From Limanda limanda (taxonomy: Eukaryota > Chordata > Actinopteri > Pleuronectiformes > Pleuronectidae): a stretch of DNA of 64,000 nt. The stretch covers positions 18,439,007 to 18,503,006 of the forward strand of contig NC_083637.1 of the NCBI RefSeq assembly GCF_963576545.1, read 5' to 3'. Of this stretch, positions 48,901 through 62,296 are shown in pieces (position 1 is the first letter of the stretch; the number at the start of each line of letters is the position of its first letter). The position numbers and the translations under genes were made by a program. The notes beneath the pieces are model-generated. The model saw only the letters and a program-made list of their open reading frames with translations, was not told the DNA's origin and ran no database searches.

Positions 48901-51020
48901 CAGCCTGAACACAACTCCCTGATTTCTATTTGCCCTTTGCACTCCTGTATTAGAATCAGACTTGATTTTAAAAATGTCTCCTTAAGGATATTGCAGTGGG
49001 TAAATAAAGGTGGTACATGTCCTTTGATGAATCAGAGTAATACAATACAAGTAATCCCTGGTTATATTGTGAAGTAGAGCACACAAGGAAGTGATGATTT
49101 AGAGGTTGACAGTAAGTTAGTACATCCATGTGACATGAAGTGTCTCCTGTAGACAGAGAGAGAGAGAGAGGGAGATTTTAGATATTTGCTACAATCTTTT
49201 TTACTGCAAATACACATAGAATATAATGCAGCTAAAACCGGGGGCCTTAAAGGCCCACAGTTTAAACAGAGAGGCCAACATCATTGATTATATACTGAAA
49301 GTTGTTCAATTCAATTTAGTTCTTAACAAAAGCTTAGAAAATAAAACATTCTTAACAAATTCACATGTTTACTATTTGTAAGTAACCAGACACTTGGCAC
49401 TTCAGGACCAATAACATCTCGGCTAGGGCCTGCGCCTCCCCCTGGCCCAGCTCCCTGGCTCCGCCCCCGGGTGAAACGAATTAATTTATTGTTTACTGGA
49501 AGAGCTGCAATTACCTCACACCAGGTTGCCATGGTCGTCTTTATTAAGCGAACCTATAAAAGATTGAAAGTCAAAGCGTGAATTTGAGCTCAAGGAATGC
49601 ATGTGAAAACAGTTAGGAAACAAAGCTGGATCAAAATACAGACGTACCCTTCTCCTCCTCCTCCTCCTCCTCCTCCTCCTCCTCCTCCTCCTCCTCCTCC
49701 CTTGCATTGTTTGTCACATGGCCATCTGGAAAAGATCAAATGTTACAGATTATTACAATGTCTGGTTATTCAAATACGTCTGATAAGTAACTGAGTCCAG
49801 GTTTCTACAACCCCCAGCATAGTTTGATGCCCAGTTGTTTAAGATAGTGGCTCTCAACCTTTACGAGGTACAACCAATCAGTCTGATGAGCAGTATAATA
49901 AGAGAGAGCTGTTCAACCTGTCCATACTCTCTCTCTAATGACAGACTTTACTTTTATCCCGCCACTCACTGTTGTTTGCTCGGTGGACAGGTTGGGTCAC
50001 TGGTGGCTCTGCACTGCCACTGAGTGTGTAAATTAAGCTCCTGACAAACCAAATAGGAAAATGGGTTTCTCTGCACCATAGTCTGCCACGCGATATTTCG
50101 TAACTTTATGATTCAATTGTGCTGAACTTTTTAGGGGTTTTCTTCTGAGCAAATGAGGAATGCAGATCATTAAGCTGACAGAACATCTCTGAGTCTGGAC
50201 AGTGACGAACATGGGAGTACGACTTCCAAAGAACCAGGAGTGAGATCACTAGCTGTCTGATTTCCTGTCGCGGAAATCAGACAGCTGTTGTCGCGGAAGC
50301 GATTGACTAACATGTTCACTAAATTCACCACAAAAAAAGAAGCTTTGTTTTAATGGCAATGGAAGTACGTCAAACATAGTTGGTTTCAACTCAGATAAAT
50401 CATCAAACATCAACCATTAATCTTTTAACCTTACAGAGTATTTGGGCCTCTTGTAGAGAATAAAGTCAGTTTTAAAAGAATAAAATCATAATTTTACTTG
50501 AATAAAGTCATGATATTATGATATTCAAATTATAATATTACGATAATAAAGTTATAATATCAGGATAATACAAACATATTATGAAAATATATAACAGATT
50601 GGAGAACACTGTTTAATAATGCCAATGTTTACAGTTGCCACACTGCCTGTTCCCTCTTAACACATTTGAACAGTTTTTCACCTTGCAGCTTTAAGCCTGA
50701 ACAACATGGCCACCTGCCAGACATTCTTCAGGTTTTTCTACCTTCTGGTTTCCCCCCTCTTATCTTTTTTCTCCTTTTGTTTTTGTCTGCCGTTTCCATT
50801 AAGCTCCTTGTTGTGCAGAGAAAATCAGTCATGAAATATCATGCAACTAGGCTCTTATTCAAGTATCAGATTAAATATTTCAAGAGAGTGATTGTTTTCC
50901 GTCAAGCAGATTTCAGCTGAACAGCCCAGTGGCCTTTGAGCTTCAAGTCTATTAGAATAAGTGTTCAGTACGACGACACTTCAAGTTCACACTCCCCATT
51001 TATTTATTTCGGTTTCATGT
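45984..51020. other. Non-coding DNA of unit C left part
   Basis: Collinear with B 21556-26890. Against B it lacks about 560 bases near 46068 (counterpart of about 21640-21955). No gene; includes micro-exon candidate 47194-47216, the CCCTAACCC repeat near 48550-48660 and an expanded (CTC)n run at 49653-49701. Confidence 0.55.
49653..49701. repeat. (CTC)n trinucleotide repeat, expanded in unit C
   Basis: About 16 CTC units; units A (near 7991) and B (near 25513) have only a few interrupted units. The antisense frame is an artificial poly-Arg run. Confidence 0.9.
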
Positions 51021-51028
51021 GTGCCGAG

Positions 51029-52531
51029 CAGGGGTTAATTTGTGCCGGATCATGCCGGAACAGGATCCGGCACCTCTTGGTTTTGGCCTGCCCGTGTTCC
51101 GGGACTTATTTGGGCTGATCCGGTACCTCTCGTATAGAAAAAAATATTAATAACAGAGCTGCCAACTCTCACGCTTTCGGCGTGTGACACACATCCAATT
51201 TGTGACGCCAAAAAAAATGTGATTTCTTACAAGTGGTCAATATGTCAATCGCGAAGGCAGTGTGGGCCGGCGCCGCCACGCCCCCCCCCCCCCCCCGACA
51301 AGAGGTCCGCCGCGGACGAGGTTCGCTACATCGTCCAGGGCAGTGGTGGCGGCGGCGGCTAAAGACACACCGCCGCTGATGCAACGTTTTGTAATAAACA
51401 CGAGACAATTTGTAGGGAAATCAGGGTACTTGAGGCCATGTCGGATCGGCCAGGGCGCTACACTGAACTGAGCCAGAGGGGAATTGAGGAAAACTCTCTC
51501 CATGGTGTCACATTGAATGGAGGAAAATCAAGTGACAAAAAACTCGACCCGAAACAGTTTTTCCTAACTGTGGCTAAGAACTTAGAGGAACGTATGTTAT
51601 CTCAAGGAGGCCGGCTGCCTGATAAAACTGGATTTAACAAGTTAATTGAGGAGCTGAAGGTGCTTTACGCACAGTACTAGCCCGAGGACGCAGGTGCGCT
51701 GTATGGAGAGACTGAGGTTGAGTCGCTGTGCCAGCGCTTTAACATTGCCAACCCGCGCGCAGTCATACGGGCCTACAGGAAACACAGAGACTCGGAGGAA
51801 AAGACATCCCCGATGAACTGATGGAGTTACTTGTTGCTGTCAACAGCATTCCTATTGCGAGTGCTGAATGTGAGCGCGGATTTTTGCAAATGAACTTAAT
51901 TTACACTCCCAACCGTTCCTCTCTGCTCACATCCACCATATCATCTTTACTCTTCCTAAATCTTGTTGGACCCCCCCTGGCTAAATTCAATTCAATCCAG
52001 TCCCGTACGTGAGGTCGTGGGTGGCCAAAGGACACAGAACTGCCACAGACACATGCAGTAAAACCTCCGGGAGGAGGAGGAGAATCCGGACATGGTCGTG
52101 ATGTGGGGTGTTTTGGACTAAATATGATGAGCATACTGTCTATTAATAGGCCGCCGTGCCAATCTTTAAATAATAATAATGGAAGATTTATGTGATTTAT
52201 TGTAAGCTTTGAACTTTTATTTTTTATGTTTTACAAGTTAGATCTATGTTGAGAAATTAATTGCTGACTGTAAGTCCCACCTGTGTTGATGTGGGCATTT
52301 GCCTGTGCTGTATAGCCTAAAATAATTGTTAATTATTGTCATAAAATTTATACCATGGATATTATTTGAAATTAAGGCTTGTAAGTCCCACAGCATTGTC
52401 AGTGGGCATTTGCATGTTTTTTTCAGCACCGTTTTCTGTATGCGTTCCGGGACCTGTGACCGTCTCGTCATCCCTGCGCTGTAATATGTACTTTGCGTTC
52501 CGGCACCTTGTGATTTACAAATTAAGCACTG
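51029..52531 (+). mobile_element. hAT DNA transposon with decayed transposase, 1503 bp
   Basis: Only in unit C. Ends CAGGGGTTAATTTGT and, reverse-complemented, CAGTGCTTAATTTGT. Flanked by 8-base duplications GTGCCGAG (51021-51028) and GTGTCGAG (52532-52539, one change); units A and B show the empty site. The interior has two separate frames: 51438-51680 (..FNKLIEELKVLYAQY) and 51821-52012 (IPIASAECERGFLQMNLI..), the latter matching the C-terminal dimerisation region of hAT transposases. Most of the catalytic part is missing, so it cannot move by itself. Confidence 0.85.
51821..52012 (+). pseudogene. hAT transposase C-terminal (dimerisation) fragment
   Basis: The frame contains SIPIASAECERGF and NRSSLLTSTISSLLF, characteristic of the hAT C-terminal domain. 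Upstream catalytic residues are absent and the frame is separated from 51438-51680 by stops and a large internal deletion. Confidence 0.7.
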
Positions 52532-52739
52532 GTGTCGAGTGCATGGAAGTGACAATAGATGTGATCTTATTTCTATGGTGTTTAATTATTTGCATGTTTA
52601 GTGGTAATTTGAGTGCTAAGCCTGTTGTTTTGTGGCAGAAACACCTTCAACCAGCAAGAAATTCGCACTTTCATGTGTTAAGTCATTACCCAAAAAGATT
52701 GGAATAAAAACTTCATAGCGTGTTCTTGAAGGTACTCAC

Positions 52740-54800
52740 TCTTACGGCGCCGTAGGTAAAGGAGCAACATCAGCAATCCAATGATCAGCAATCCGATCAC
52801 CACCACAGGAGCGACGATTTTCGAGGTTGAATCAGAATTTTTCTCTCCTTCTTGCTCTGCAGGAACAAATACATGAATTCAAAAGTCAGGTTTGCATGTA
52901 CTGGTGGGAATTTCCCACTGACACTATTTACTTTCACTTTTATCCCAGAGGGGTCGGCATAGTTTGGACATGAGCTCAGATTAAAATATTAAATCCATTG
53001 TGCACGAAAGGGAAGTGTAAACCCTAGAGTTGCATGTTTGGACCGTGGGATGAAGCCACAGAACAGACACAGGGAGAACATGCCAGACCTGGAATCTTCC
53101 ATCAAACATGCTTATTCCTGATCCACTAGCTTATTGCTGCTCCCAATTGAACCAATTGATGAATATCTTCCAGTGAGTGTGTGAGTGTCGTTTCTTTGTC
53201 AGGTGCATTTTTGTGAAGTTTTGATGATGATGAGATTTAGAGACGTGTTGCAGTCTGTCTGTTCTGTGAAGAGCATTTGAAAAACAGCACAATATGAGTT
53301 GGCTGCAGTTATGGATCAAATAAACAGATTGCAGCTAGGAGGAGAAAGAACATGGTTCGGCAGGGCACTTAAACCTGCAACACTTCTACTTTCCTTTTGT
53401 GCTTCAATGTTTATCTGTGTCAGTTTCCTGGTCTATCAGCTCCTTTTTGGTTTCTGTTGGGAAACTGAGCCTATGTGGGAGTCTATGACGTCCCACTCAC
53501 ACAAACATGTGTTAGAGGTGGCTTGGGTTTCAAGTTACTGTCAGTTGTTGAATCTTAAACAATGCTATGCCTAATAGTAATAATATCCGTGTCGCTTCAA
53601 ACTTCAGTTAAAGCACGACCTTAGTTGTCACTATGTCTGAAATGACTTCCATGTGCTGTGCTAAACAGTTCTAAACGGTGTGTGGCGTGTGGCATGTGGT
53701 GCTGGAAGACACCTACCGCCTGCTCTTGGTTTGTGTTCTATTTCAAATTCGGTCCACTCCTCTCTGCCGCCACTGGCATTGACCACCACGCAGGTATACT
53801 TGGAGAAGGTGGATCCCGGCAGCAGAGTCAGCTTGCTGGAGAGGTGAAACAGATCACTCGGGCGTTGCTCCGCCTTCATCTCAGAGCCTTCGGTCCACTC
53901 CGTGTTGTGCTCGACGATCCAGTGAATCTCACCTTTTGGGTAGCCACCGTCCGAGTTACATATCAGGGCAGCATCTGTGTTTGGTTTAATCTGCTCAGGG
54001 ATGGAGCTTATAGTTGGTTTACTGTATTTGGCTGCAAAGAACAAAAACACAGTAGATGATCTGGGTTACAACAGTAGTGATTATTTGTCACAGTGAAAGT
54101 GAAAATAAGAAAATACACAGGAGAGCCAACTGATACTAAGTGAAAGCAAATACCAGGAAAGTCCCTCAACCTCCAAACAATCAAACTATCAAGACCTCAA
54201 TTAAATCCTTCAACAAGTCAATTGTCTGTGTGACAAATTGATGTTCACAGAAAAACAAAACTACTTTACACAGGGTTAAGCTTTGAAATGAATTTGATGC
54301 CTCTGTCTCACCTGTGACTGTGAAGTTGGTGGTCTCTTTAAAAACGCCGAAGTCTGTTTCCACCGTGCATATGTAAATTCCAGCGTGTTCCACCATAGTG
54401 TTGGTGATGAGCAGGGACACGTTCATGTTCTTACTGTTCCAGGACGGCTCAGCAAACATGTAGTCTGTCTGCAATGTTGTTTTTCCTTCGTAAAAAAACA
54501 GCAAGGCCTTCTCCACCCCCTTTTTCGTCCAAGAGACCGTATTGATTTCCATGTCGACTGCCTCTTCTCTGGTTTTGACGACACACTGCAGCAGTGACTG
54601 CTGGCCATGCTTGCCGAAGCTTTCAGTATTGGACTCATTAAAAACTAAAGAAGAAAAAGGGGCGAGATGTCAGATTACATCAGCACCAAGTAACATTTCA
54701 CTTTTCACATTGAAAAGCACAGATAATGGTAACACTTACAGCTCGAAGCACCAACACATGTCGCAGTGAAAATAAAGAAGAGGATACCAATGAGGGCCAT
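52740..54800 (-). CDS. B7-family costimulatory ligand (CD80/86- or ICOSLG-like), best copy, tail incomplete
   Basis: Minus-strand exons: signal peptide 54740-54800, V domain 54312-54644, C domain 53717-54031, TM 52740-52856; every border is GT/AG and phase 1. Residues 1-20 are the leader (MALIGILFFIFTATC…). V domain 21-131: Cys41, Trp59, Cys113 (GIYIC). C domain 132-236: AKYSKPTISSIP, Cys156 in ALICNSDGGYP, Trp169, SSKLTLL, Cys212 in YTCVVV. A membrane helix spans about 250-271, followed by YLRRRK. The V-C-TM order and the CNSDGGYP…W…SSKL…C pattern are those of B7 ligands, which bind CD28-family receptors on T cells. Reading through the TM donor gives a short tail ending WVMT stop; otherwise tail exons are unknown. 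Only this copy has an intact C domain. Confidence 0.7.
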
Positions 54801-55553
54801 GTTCAGTTCCCTGCAATGACAGTTAAATTAAACAATTTTTATTCAATTGGGAAACTCATGTTTAAAACACAGGGATCTGTTTTTGTGAATCAAAGCGCAC
54901 ATGTTGTGTTTTTTTCTGGGCAGCATCTCCACAAAGTCTTACCACTAATATTGCACATGATTGAGATTCTACTCAATAAAATAATGATAATTATTAGATC
55001 TTATTACTTCTGTCTCTGTCTCATCTACCTAATACTTCCAGAAATCTCTGTCTGTATGTATGTGTCTCACATATCTCAAGATCCCCTTCTTATCAGCTTC
55101 CATTTGCTACAAACTACTACAAAGCAGGATTTGTGGTTAGCGCGATAACTTCAGGTTTAATGGTGGTTCAGTTCATAGCGGGTTACTTCGCCATTGTAAC
55201 TAATGCTGCATCTCTAACCTGCTGCAGATGAGGTGAACATGCTCAGAACCTATCAATGGCCCGACCAATCGTCAATTCATCAAGAGTCACAGATAATTCT
55301 CTGAGAAATTAACAAAGAAACGTCTCATTCCTCAAAATTCCTGGATCCAGATCCGAATCAAAATTGAATTATTCTTCCCTGAGAATAAGAATTCCCAGCC
55401 CACCTCTATCCAATAAGTTCCATGGTAAGTCTATTTACTTATATGTGTACTGTACTGTGCTTTGCGCTGGGGGAATTCCTGCAGAATAGTGTTACAGCAG
55501 GAATCCACACGCTGCAGGATGAGATGTGGCGAAAGATGTCCCTCATTAACTAG
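54801..55553. other. Unit C, non-coding DNA 5' of the B7-like gene
   Basis: Probably promoter/5' flank of the B7-like gene; collinear with 12475-13230 but more diverged than A is from B. Nothing else seen. Confidence 0.5.
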
Positions 55554-56124
55554 TGTTACGACCCTGTGTGTTTGTGTGACACTGTCTGTTCCTCCTCCTA
55601 GTATGTGAGCAGTCTTCCTTGAGTGTGTGTGTGTGTGGCCTGATTGATAGCAGGTGGGACCTGCTGATTGCGGCTCCGTGATTGGCCAGAGTGAGGAGAG
55701 GAGCCTACTTGAGGAGCTGACTGACTGCACTCTCCCTCTCTCCACCGAATCTCCCACATCCAACCAGGACCAGTGTCTGTATGCAGTATTGCTTTGTTGT
55801 GTATATCTGTAAGTAAATGAGATGAGTGTGGGTGGTAGCCCTGTAGGAGGGAGAAGTCTTTTCTTTTACCCTTGTTTTCTCCTGTGTTTTCCTGAGTTAG
55901 GAGTTAGATACGCTTTTGTCTTTTTGTTAACAGTTTTGTTTTGTAGCAGGAAAGTAGGGAATTAGATTGTTTTGTTTGTTGTGTTGGCCTTTCTCCCTTT
56001 GAAGTGGAAATAAAAGCTACCACTAACGAAAATCCTTTGTGACACTGGCCTGCTTGGGAGTGGGAAGAATGGGGAGCGCACCACATGTCATGTCTCTGTG
56101 TTCCCCTAGACCAGGGGCGTAACA
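55554..56124. mobile_element. Probable solo LTR, 571 bp (unit C only)
   Basis: Starts TGTTACGACCCTG and ends CAGGGGCGTAACA (TG…CA), with CTAG on both sides (55550-55553, 56125-56128); units A and B have a single CTAG site. GGAAATAAAAGC near 55987 offers a poly(A) signal. Fits a Ty3/gypsy LTR left by recombination. The end symmetry would also allow a short inverted-repeat DNA element with a 6-7 base duplication. Confidence 0.6.
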
Positions 56125-56128
56125 CTAG

Positions 56129-56811
56129 TGACTTATCATCAGCTACAATCTTTACACCACTGCACTTTGATTTTCCGGCTGAACTGGTCCCGGTTGCATC
56201 AACACAAAGATAAGACGAAAGTTTCCAAAGTGAGAAGTGTTTATTGTTAAGATTGGAAATTCCCAAATTCCAAACACCGGTTCTACAGTCTGATGCTTGT
56301 TGTTGCTCTAACACACCGGATTTCTTAGACGCAGAGGTGACACATCTGCGCTTCTTGTATCGTGCCAAGATTGACAGAGTCCTAATTCCAGCCTCTACAC
56401 TCCCTGCATCCATCAGTTCAACTCCTGCCTACACATCCTCCCGCTTCATTCCAAGTGACATTGACATCAAACATTAACACTGAGTGAACAAATGTCAGAC
56501 TTGCACTTCTCGGGTAATTTTCGAAGTTGGATGATGATTCATTTGATTTTACTTTATTTTAACCAGATACGACCACTGTGTTTGCACAATAATATATATG
56601 AACCTATATTTTTTTTGTTTTATTGTCTAAGTAACTTCAACCACATCACTGCAAGAATCCCTATAGGTCTGAAGTGTGTGTGGATTAGCTGAGGTCAGCT
56701 ACAGCGAGTCATTAAACGTCACATAAACCCACAACAAAGATTTAAGTGTTTACATGACATAAGCATTCACTGAAGAGAAGCACATCTCCCCCCCTCTCTC
56801 CGTTCACTACA
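56129..56811. other. Unit C, non-coding DNA between two insertions
   Basis: Matches 13233-14860 of unit A with two large deletions (one near 56374 of about 340 bases, one near 56510 of about 550 bases). No gene. Confidence 0.5.
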
Positions 56812-56819
56812 CTGCACAT

Positions 56820-57900
56820 CAGGCACTTGCACAGATAGACCCCTAGTGGTGCTCAAGCACAAGCCCTTTTGCCCTGGATGAGAAAAGTGCCCTTCTGCTG
56901 GAGCCCAATTTTTTCTTCTTTCATCAATATTTAAGAATAAAAATTACACTCTGTCATCAATTCCCCCAATGTGTTTTGATATCTGACGGGGCATTTATTT
57001 GAGTTCTTGTGAGAATTTCGCCCCGACATGCTCCGCTGGCCCCTCCCTCCTCCTCCTCATGCAGCGCTGAGCGCCAGACGGCTGCAGCCACTTCTCCTCT
57101 GACCCGCAGCCCCAGACAAACAGGTAATGACGCTCTGGGTGCAATCCCCCGACTTTGTTTGGTGATTAATGAACCACAACATTAGCGCCGCTGAAAACAT
57201 TACGTCGCAACTGGTCCGACGTTTCCTTAAAAAATAAACCAACAAAAAACTGAAATCCGTGATTTCAGAGCCTTTCCAGCTGTTTACTGCCGTTTGTCAT
57301 GTTTAATGAAGAGAGAGAGGGAGAGAGATACAGGCAGACAGACAGGCAGGCAGACAGACAGACAGACAGACAGGCAGAGAATTTAAAGGCAGTTTTACTA
57401 TTCTACAAATTAAGTTCACTAGTTTTGTTTCATTTAAAATCGTAATTATTGAAATGAAAGGTAGGTCTTAAGTTGAGCTACATGACAGTCTGGTGAGTTA
57501 TATTGTGGTATATTATTAGTGTTGTACTGCTTATACTTCAACTCTGTCAGAAAACAGTAAATGTGTGTGTACTGTGTTGTCAGCTTTATAGAGATTATGT
57601 AAGTCACTCTTGATTATTATGCACAAAATGTATTTATCTCATTTACAAAATTTGCAGCATAATGCCAAGAAAAGACAGACTCCAAAAGCAGAAGGACAGG
57701 GAACTGCAGCAAGCAGCTCAGGGTAGCATCTCTATTTTATATTGGATCAGGCCATCAACAAGTAAAACAAATAAGGGAGAATGAGTACGTTTTTATTTAT
57801 TTATTATTATTATTTTTAATTTCATAAACAATTTTGGCGATGGGTGCCCTTTTTTTTTGGTTTGAGCACCTGCCCCCCAAAATGTCTGTGCACGTGCCTG
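56820..57900. mobile_element. hAT-type DNA transposon, 1081 bp (unit C only)
   Basis: Ends CAGGCACTTGCACAGA and, reverse-complemented, CAGGCACGTGCACAGA. Flanked by 8-base CTGCACAT at 56812-56819 and 57901-57908; A and B are uninterrupted here. It carries a CAGACAGACAGG tetranucleotide array at about 57329-57374. A short frame starting MPRKDRLQKQKDREL near 57661 may be a transposase N-terminus remnant; no catalytic domain seen. Confidence 0.8.
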
Positions 57901-57908
57901 CTGCACAT

Positions 57909-60900
57909 GCAGCGTGTGTCCCGACAAGTGGTCTATGGGTTATGGTTAGGATAATAACCCATGGAAGACATGACTGTAAATATATCACACATCAATACAA
58001 TAATAATATGAAGACAAACTCACAGTACGCGCTCCTCCACAGACAGGATCACTTCTGCTGCTGTACCAGACGCGGACTGACCGAACTGTGCTGCGGTGTC
58101 AGGGATCGGCGTTCCTGCCTGGTTACTTTCACTTTCATTGTGAGTAAGAGTAAGAGTTGCTATTACATCACCAAAAGTCAGGTCACAATAAGGGTCATGC
58201 TTCTAACACTGTAGAGTTAATATTTGACAATTATATTCAACATTTAACATTTAGATTCAACGTTTATATTTAACATTTAAGATTTAGATTTAATCTTTAA
58301 ATTTAACTATTAAGATCTAGTTTTAACTTTTAGAAAAACTATTACATTTAGATGTAACAGTTAACATTTTGACATTTAATACTTGGGCTTAAGTTTGAGA
58401 TGTACATTGTATTATTGCATTCCTTGTGCTTTTGAGAAATACAAATAATATTAAAAAAATATGTAAAAAAAACGTATCAAACCTGACACATGTAAATTAC
58501 AATGTCCGTACAATATGGAGACAGAAAGAAGACCAACCCAGTGCAACTGCTCCCCTGAGTTTATAAAGTCTGTTATTAGCCAGACTGAGTTTACACATGC
58601 ACGATCACAAAGCTTGTTTGTGAGTGTGTGTGAATGTGTGCGTGTGCGTGTGTGTGTGAGAGAGAGCGAGCGAGCAGCTGATGAATGCGCTGCTCTGAAG
58701 AAAGACTGAACTCCTTAATCAGATAATCTATCTTTATGTGCGATGAGTATTCTAGGATCATAGAATAAGATTCATAATATATAATCAAGCGCTCATAATG
58801 ATAAATCTGACCCGAGACAAACGTGATCACTGGAAATTTCCACAGTATAATTAAGTGGGAGGAGGCGGAGTCAGATTTGGTTGGTTCAGATGATTTCCTT
58901 CACGGAAAACCCCGTTGGTGATCAGAAAGTCTTTCATTTTCCAGCTCTGCTCCAAGTCAACTAACTAACTACAAACTACATGCCCCCCCACTATGGGCTG
59001 TCACTTAACACGTCCCGACTGTGCAATATTCACTGTAGTATACTCATATGTAAAATATTTCTATGCAATATAAACCGTTATGGCCAATCCATTTACTGTA
59101 CATATTCTTCTTTACACTGTATATACTACTGGTTTAATCACATATATTTATGTTTCTATATATTTTTGTTTATTTCTATTTCTTTATATTCCTTCTGCCA
59201 AGTACTGCATGCTACTTATGTGTTGTCTTCTGCTGCTGTAAGATTGCAACTAGTAAAGGACTTCTTATCCTAAGCGGCCAAATATATTGACATGCAGAAT
59301 GTGAATGCTTGGTGCATGGATCATCATTATCGATAATACTGGATAACGTGAGCTTGCACATCGCTAAAAGAACAAATTAGATATTATCGTAGACAATATA
59401 AATCTCAAACCCCTACTTGACGGGACTATAACTATATAAACTATAAAAACATGCCCTAATCCTTCCTCCTCTTTATACTGGTCATTACAAGAGCCCTCTC
59501 CGAAAGACATGATGTCCCACATGGTTTTATCAAACACTGACTAGCTGATATGACACTCCCAGTGTGGTTTAGTCAAAACAAGTCCTCAGAACTGCAATCA
59601 TTGCAGTTCTATGTGTACTCATGCAAGTATTCAGATAAAGCACAAGTACAACACATTGTCAAGGTTGATTATTATTGTTAATTTTCACTTGTGCCATTTC
59701 TCAAATTCAAATTTCTGCAGTGACTTACATCGAGCAACAGGAATTGGTAGGATGCAAACAGACGTGTCTTGCATCGGCACACATTAAAAAATAGTAGACA
59801 CCACGGGAAATACAGTTCATGTACCTGAAATGTGGTTTTTTTTTGTTGCACGTCAGCTGGCAGACAGAGCAGTCACACCCACACATACACACACATGTTG
59901 ACTCGACAAGAGAGAAGCAAGGAGGCGTTTGAATTTTAGTTTGAGTGATGCAACATGAAATCTACAAAAAGACTATTCTGTATTCTTTCAAGGTCATTGG
60001 CAAATGTAAAAGGGGGTAAAGCATAGAAAAAAAGGGTGAGCTGTCATAAGGTCACTTGTCAAATCTAGGATGGGTTAACCATAAACACCCAGGTGTCACA
60101 ACCCACAACATTCCATTGACTCGCGATGGAAAAAACAAGGTCGTGGTGATACTGGTAGGATGCTCTATGAGGAAACCCAGTCTTGTTTGATGTTTGTAGC
60201 CTAACAAACAAACAGGCACACATTATGTGAGAGTCAATTTTACCTATAAAAACACAGGGCACCCAAAACCGGCACTGGGGTTCCGATAGTCTAAGGTTAG
60301 TGAGTGACTACTATATAAAAATGGCTTATTCCAATTCAGTTACCTGACGGGGGACCTACAGTTCTCATCTGAAGACAAATGTTTGCATCCTTCAGATCAC
60401 AATGACAGTAATTTATGTTGCTCATATTTGGCTCCTATGTGGATATTAATACTATAATCAGTAGAAAGATTCCAACTTCATGCATCAACAATACAACAAC
60501 TATTCCACAAAGAAACAACTAACAAACAGGTTGAATTATAGAAAAAAAATAATTCCACAGTTATGTTTCATCTCACACTCATACATCACAGACCAGATGT
60601 GCATGCACAATGGGTCGAAACTGAACACAGTGCAAAAGTGACAGCTTTATCTCTGCTTGTGTTCTAGAAACTGCTTGTATCATCACCTACAGCTTGTGCT
60701 GTTGCAATCAAATGAAGGGGAGGGGGGTTTAGCACTGGTTGATATGAGAGATGTGAACCTTCTACCCTTTTCGTCAGGTGTAATGCATTAGAGGGACAAA
60801 AGGCAGACGCTGAACCATATACATAGAAATACATAAAGTGCTTCTGTCAAAAATAAACAAACAATAAAAACAGTACAAACGGTATCAAGGTATCAAAACA

Positions 60901-61076
60901 ATGCACTTGAGTGGAGGGCACTGGTGCCTCTTGGAACATTAGGATTTCCTGTGGCACAGACAGATGAGCTGGGGTTCCATGTTTGAAAAAAAAGAAAAAA
61001 AAGAAAAAAGTTTTGTAAAAAAGAAAAAGGATGAGTTCAGAGACACGTGGAGGTAAAGAGGGCAGTTGTTGGGCAT
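57909..61076. other. Unit C, non-coding DNA and probable jpt1 3' UTR
   Basis: Collinear with B 31610-34569. No gene other than the likely 3' UTR next to the truncated jpt1 exon; includes a minisatellite at about 58225-58390. Confidence 0.5.
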
Positions 61077-62296
61077 TCAACCCAGGATGAGGCTGGACTT
61101 GAAGAGTGAAGTGAAGAGAATGGGTTTATGTGACTACATTGTGTGTACATTGGATGAAGTGTGTTATATAGTGATGTTATGACCTATCCCTGATCTGTTC
61201 TGTTTTATATATTGGATCACTGGCTCAGAGTCTATTGGGGGAGGGCTCTTCTTATCTAATCTAATTTGGAAAATAAAGATGTAAAATCACAAGATAAAAG
61301 AATAATAGTACAAGAAAAAAGTCATACATTTATGAGAAAAAAGTACAAATTTGAGGCTCTGTGTCATTTTAGAGCGGGCATATCAGACGATCAGCTGGTC
61401 GCCTGCATTAATATCAGCAGTGTGGAACATCTGGTTAAGTTATACTTTAGTACAGATTTCACTAACAATAAAGTCAAGAATACTTTGGCTCATCACCTCA
61501 ATATGAATCAGGACATTAAAAAGATGTGAAAGAAACTGTGTCTGTGCTGAAGAAGGAACCGCACAGACCCGGAGGAAGTTGACTCTTTTGTGGATGAGGA
61601 AATGATCAACTGAAATCTGCTTACAACTCAAAGTTATGTCCTAGCTTCTAAAGAAACAACTAAATTGGGAATTGTAGTGAGCGGCTTACTTGCTAAAGAA
61701 AGTTTTTTGTTTCTTTATCCAAGTAATATTATGACTTTTTTCTCATTAAATTACAACTTAATTCTCGTACGACTTTCTTCTCAAGTAATTCTTTAAACTT
61801 GAAATCTCTTAATATGGCCTTGATACTCCATCATATCCTCTGTTGCACACATTAAGTTTAAAGAAAACTGTCAGCAGGTATACTGCAGGCAGACACAGCA
61901 GAATCAACAGGTGCTTACCATGATCACAAACAGAAATTTCTCCTTCCTAAAAGACAAGGAGAAAAGAAAGTCTTTCAACAGCTTTCATAGGAAATGCTGT
62001 ATTGTCACAAGTCTACATGAAAAAGAAATACACGTACTGAATGAAGAAGTATCAGTAGTTATAACCTTTGTGAGGAGTATTAGGAATCAGAGAAGATGTA
62101 TCACTTCATTTAACTTTCAGTTGCTTCCCTTTATGCTTCCCTCAGCTTCTGCTTAATATCGGTCTACAACTCATGATCTGGAGCCTGATCTTACTGTGGT
62201 GGGGGGGGGCGTCTGCTGAGCTGTTGGTTCCGTTGTTCCCTCCTCTCCTCAGGGGAGCTGACGGCCCCCCACACAGCACCCCATTGGGCATTCCTC
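61077..62296 (-). pseudogene. jpt1: jpt1 copy, unit C: exon 3 plus a stub of the last exon
   Basis: Exon 3 at 62195-62296 matches unit B. The last exon keeps only its final codons (KSSLILG stop, 61077-61101); a deletion then joins sequence that lies 5' of the exon in unit B (near 35107), removing the acceptor and most of the coding part. Exon 2 would lie beyond the window end. Confidence 0.8.

Noticed and set aside
49516..49707. Frame coding a long poly-Arg stretch on the minus strand
   Set aside because: Translation of the (CTC)n repeat; absent as such in units A and B.
55549..56130. Insertion considered as a DNA transposon with a 7-base ACTAGTG duplication
   Set aside because: TG…CA ends with a 4-base CTAG duplication and an internal poly(A) signal fit a solo LTR better; the alternative is kept as a note.
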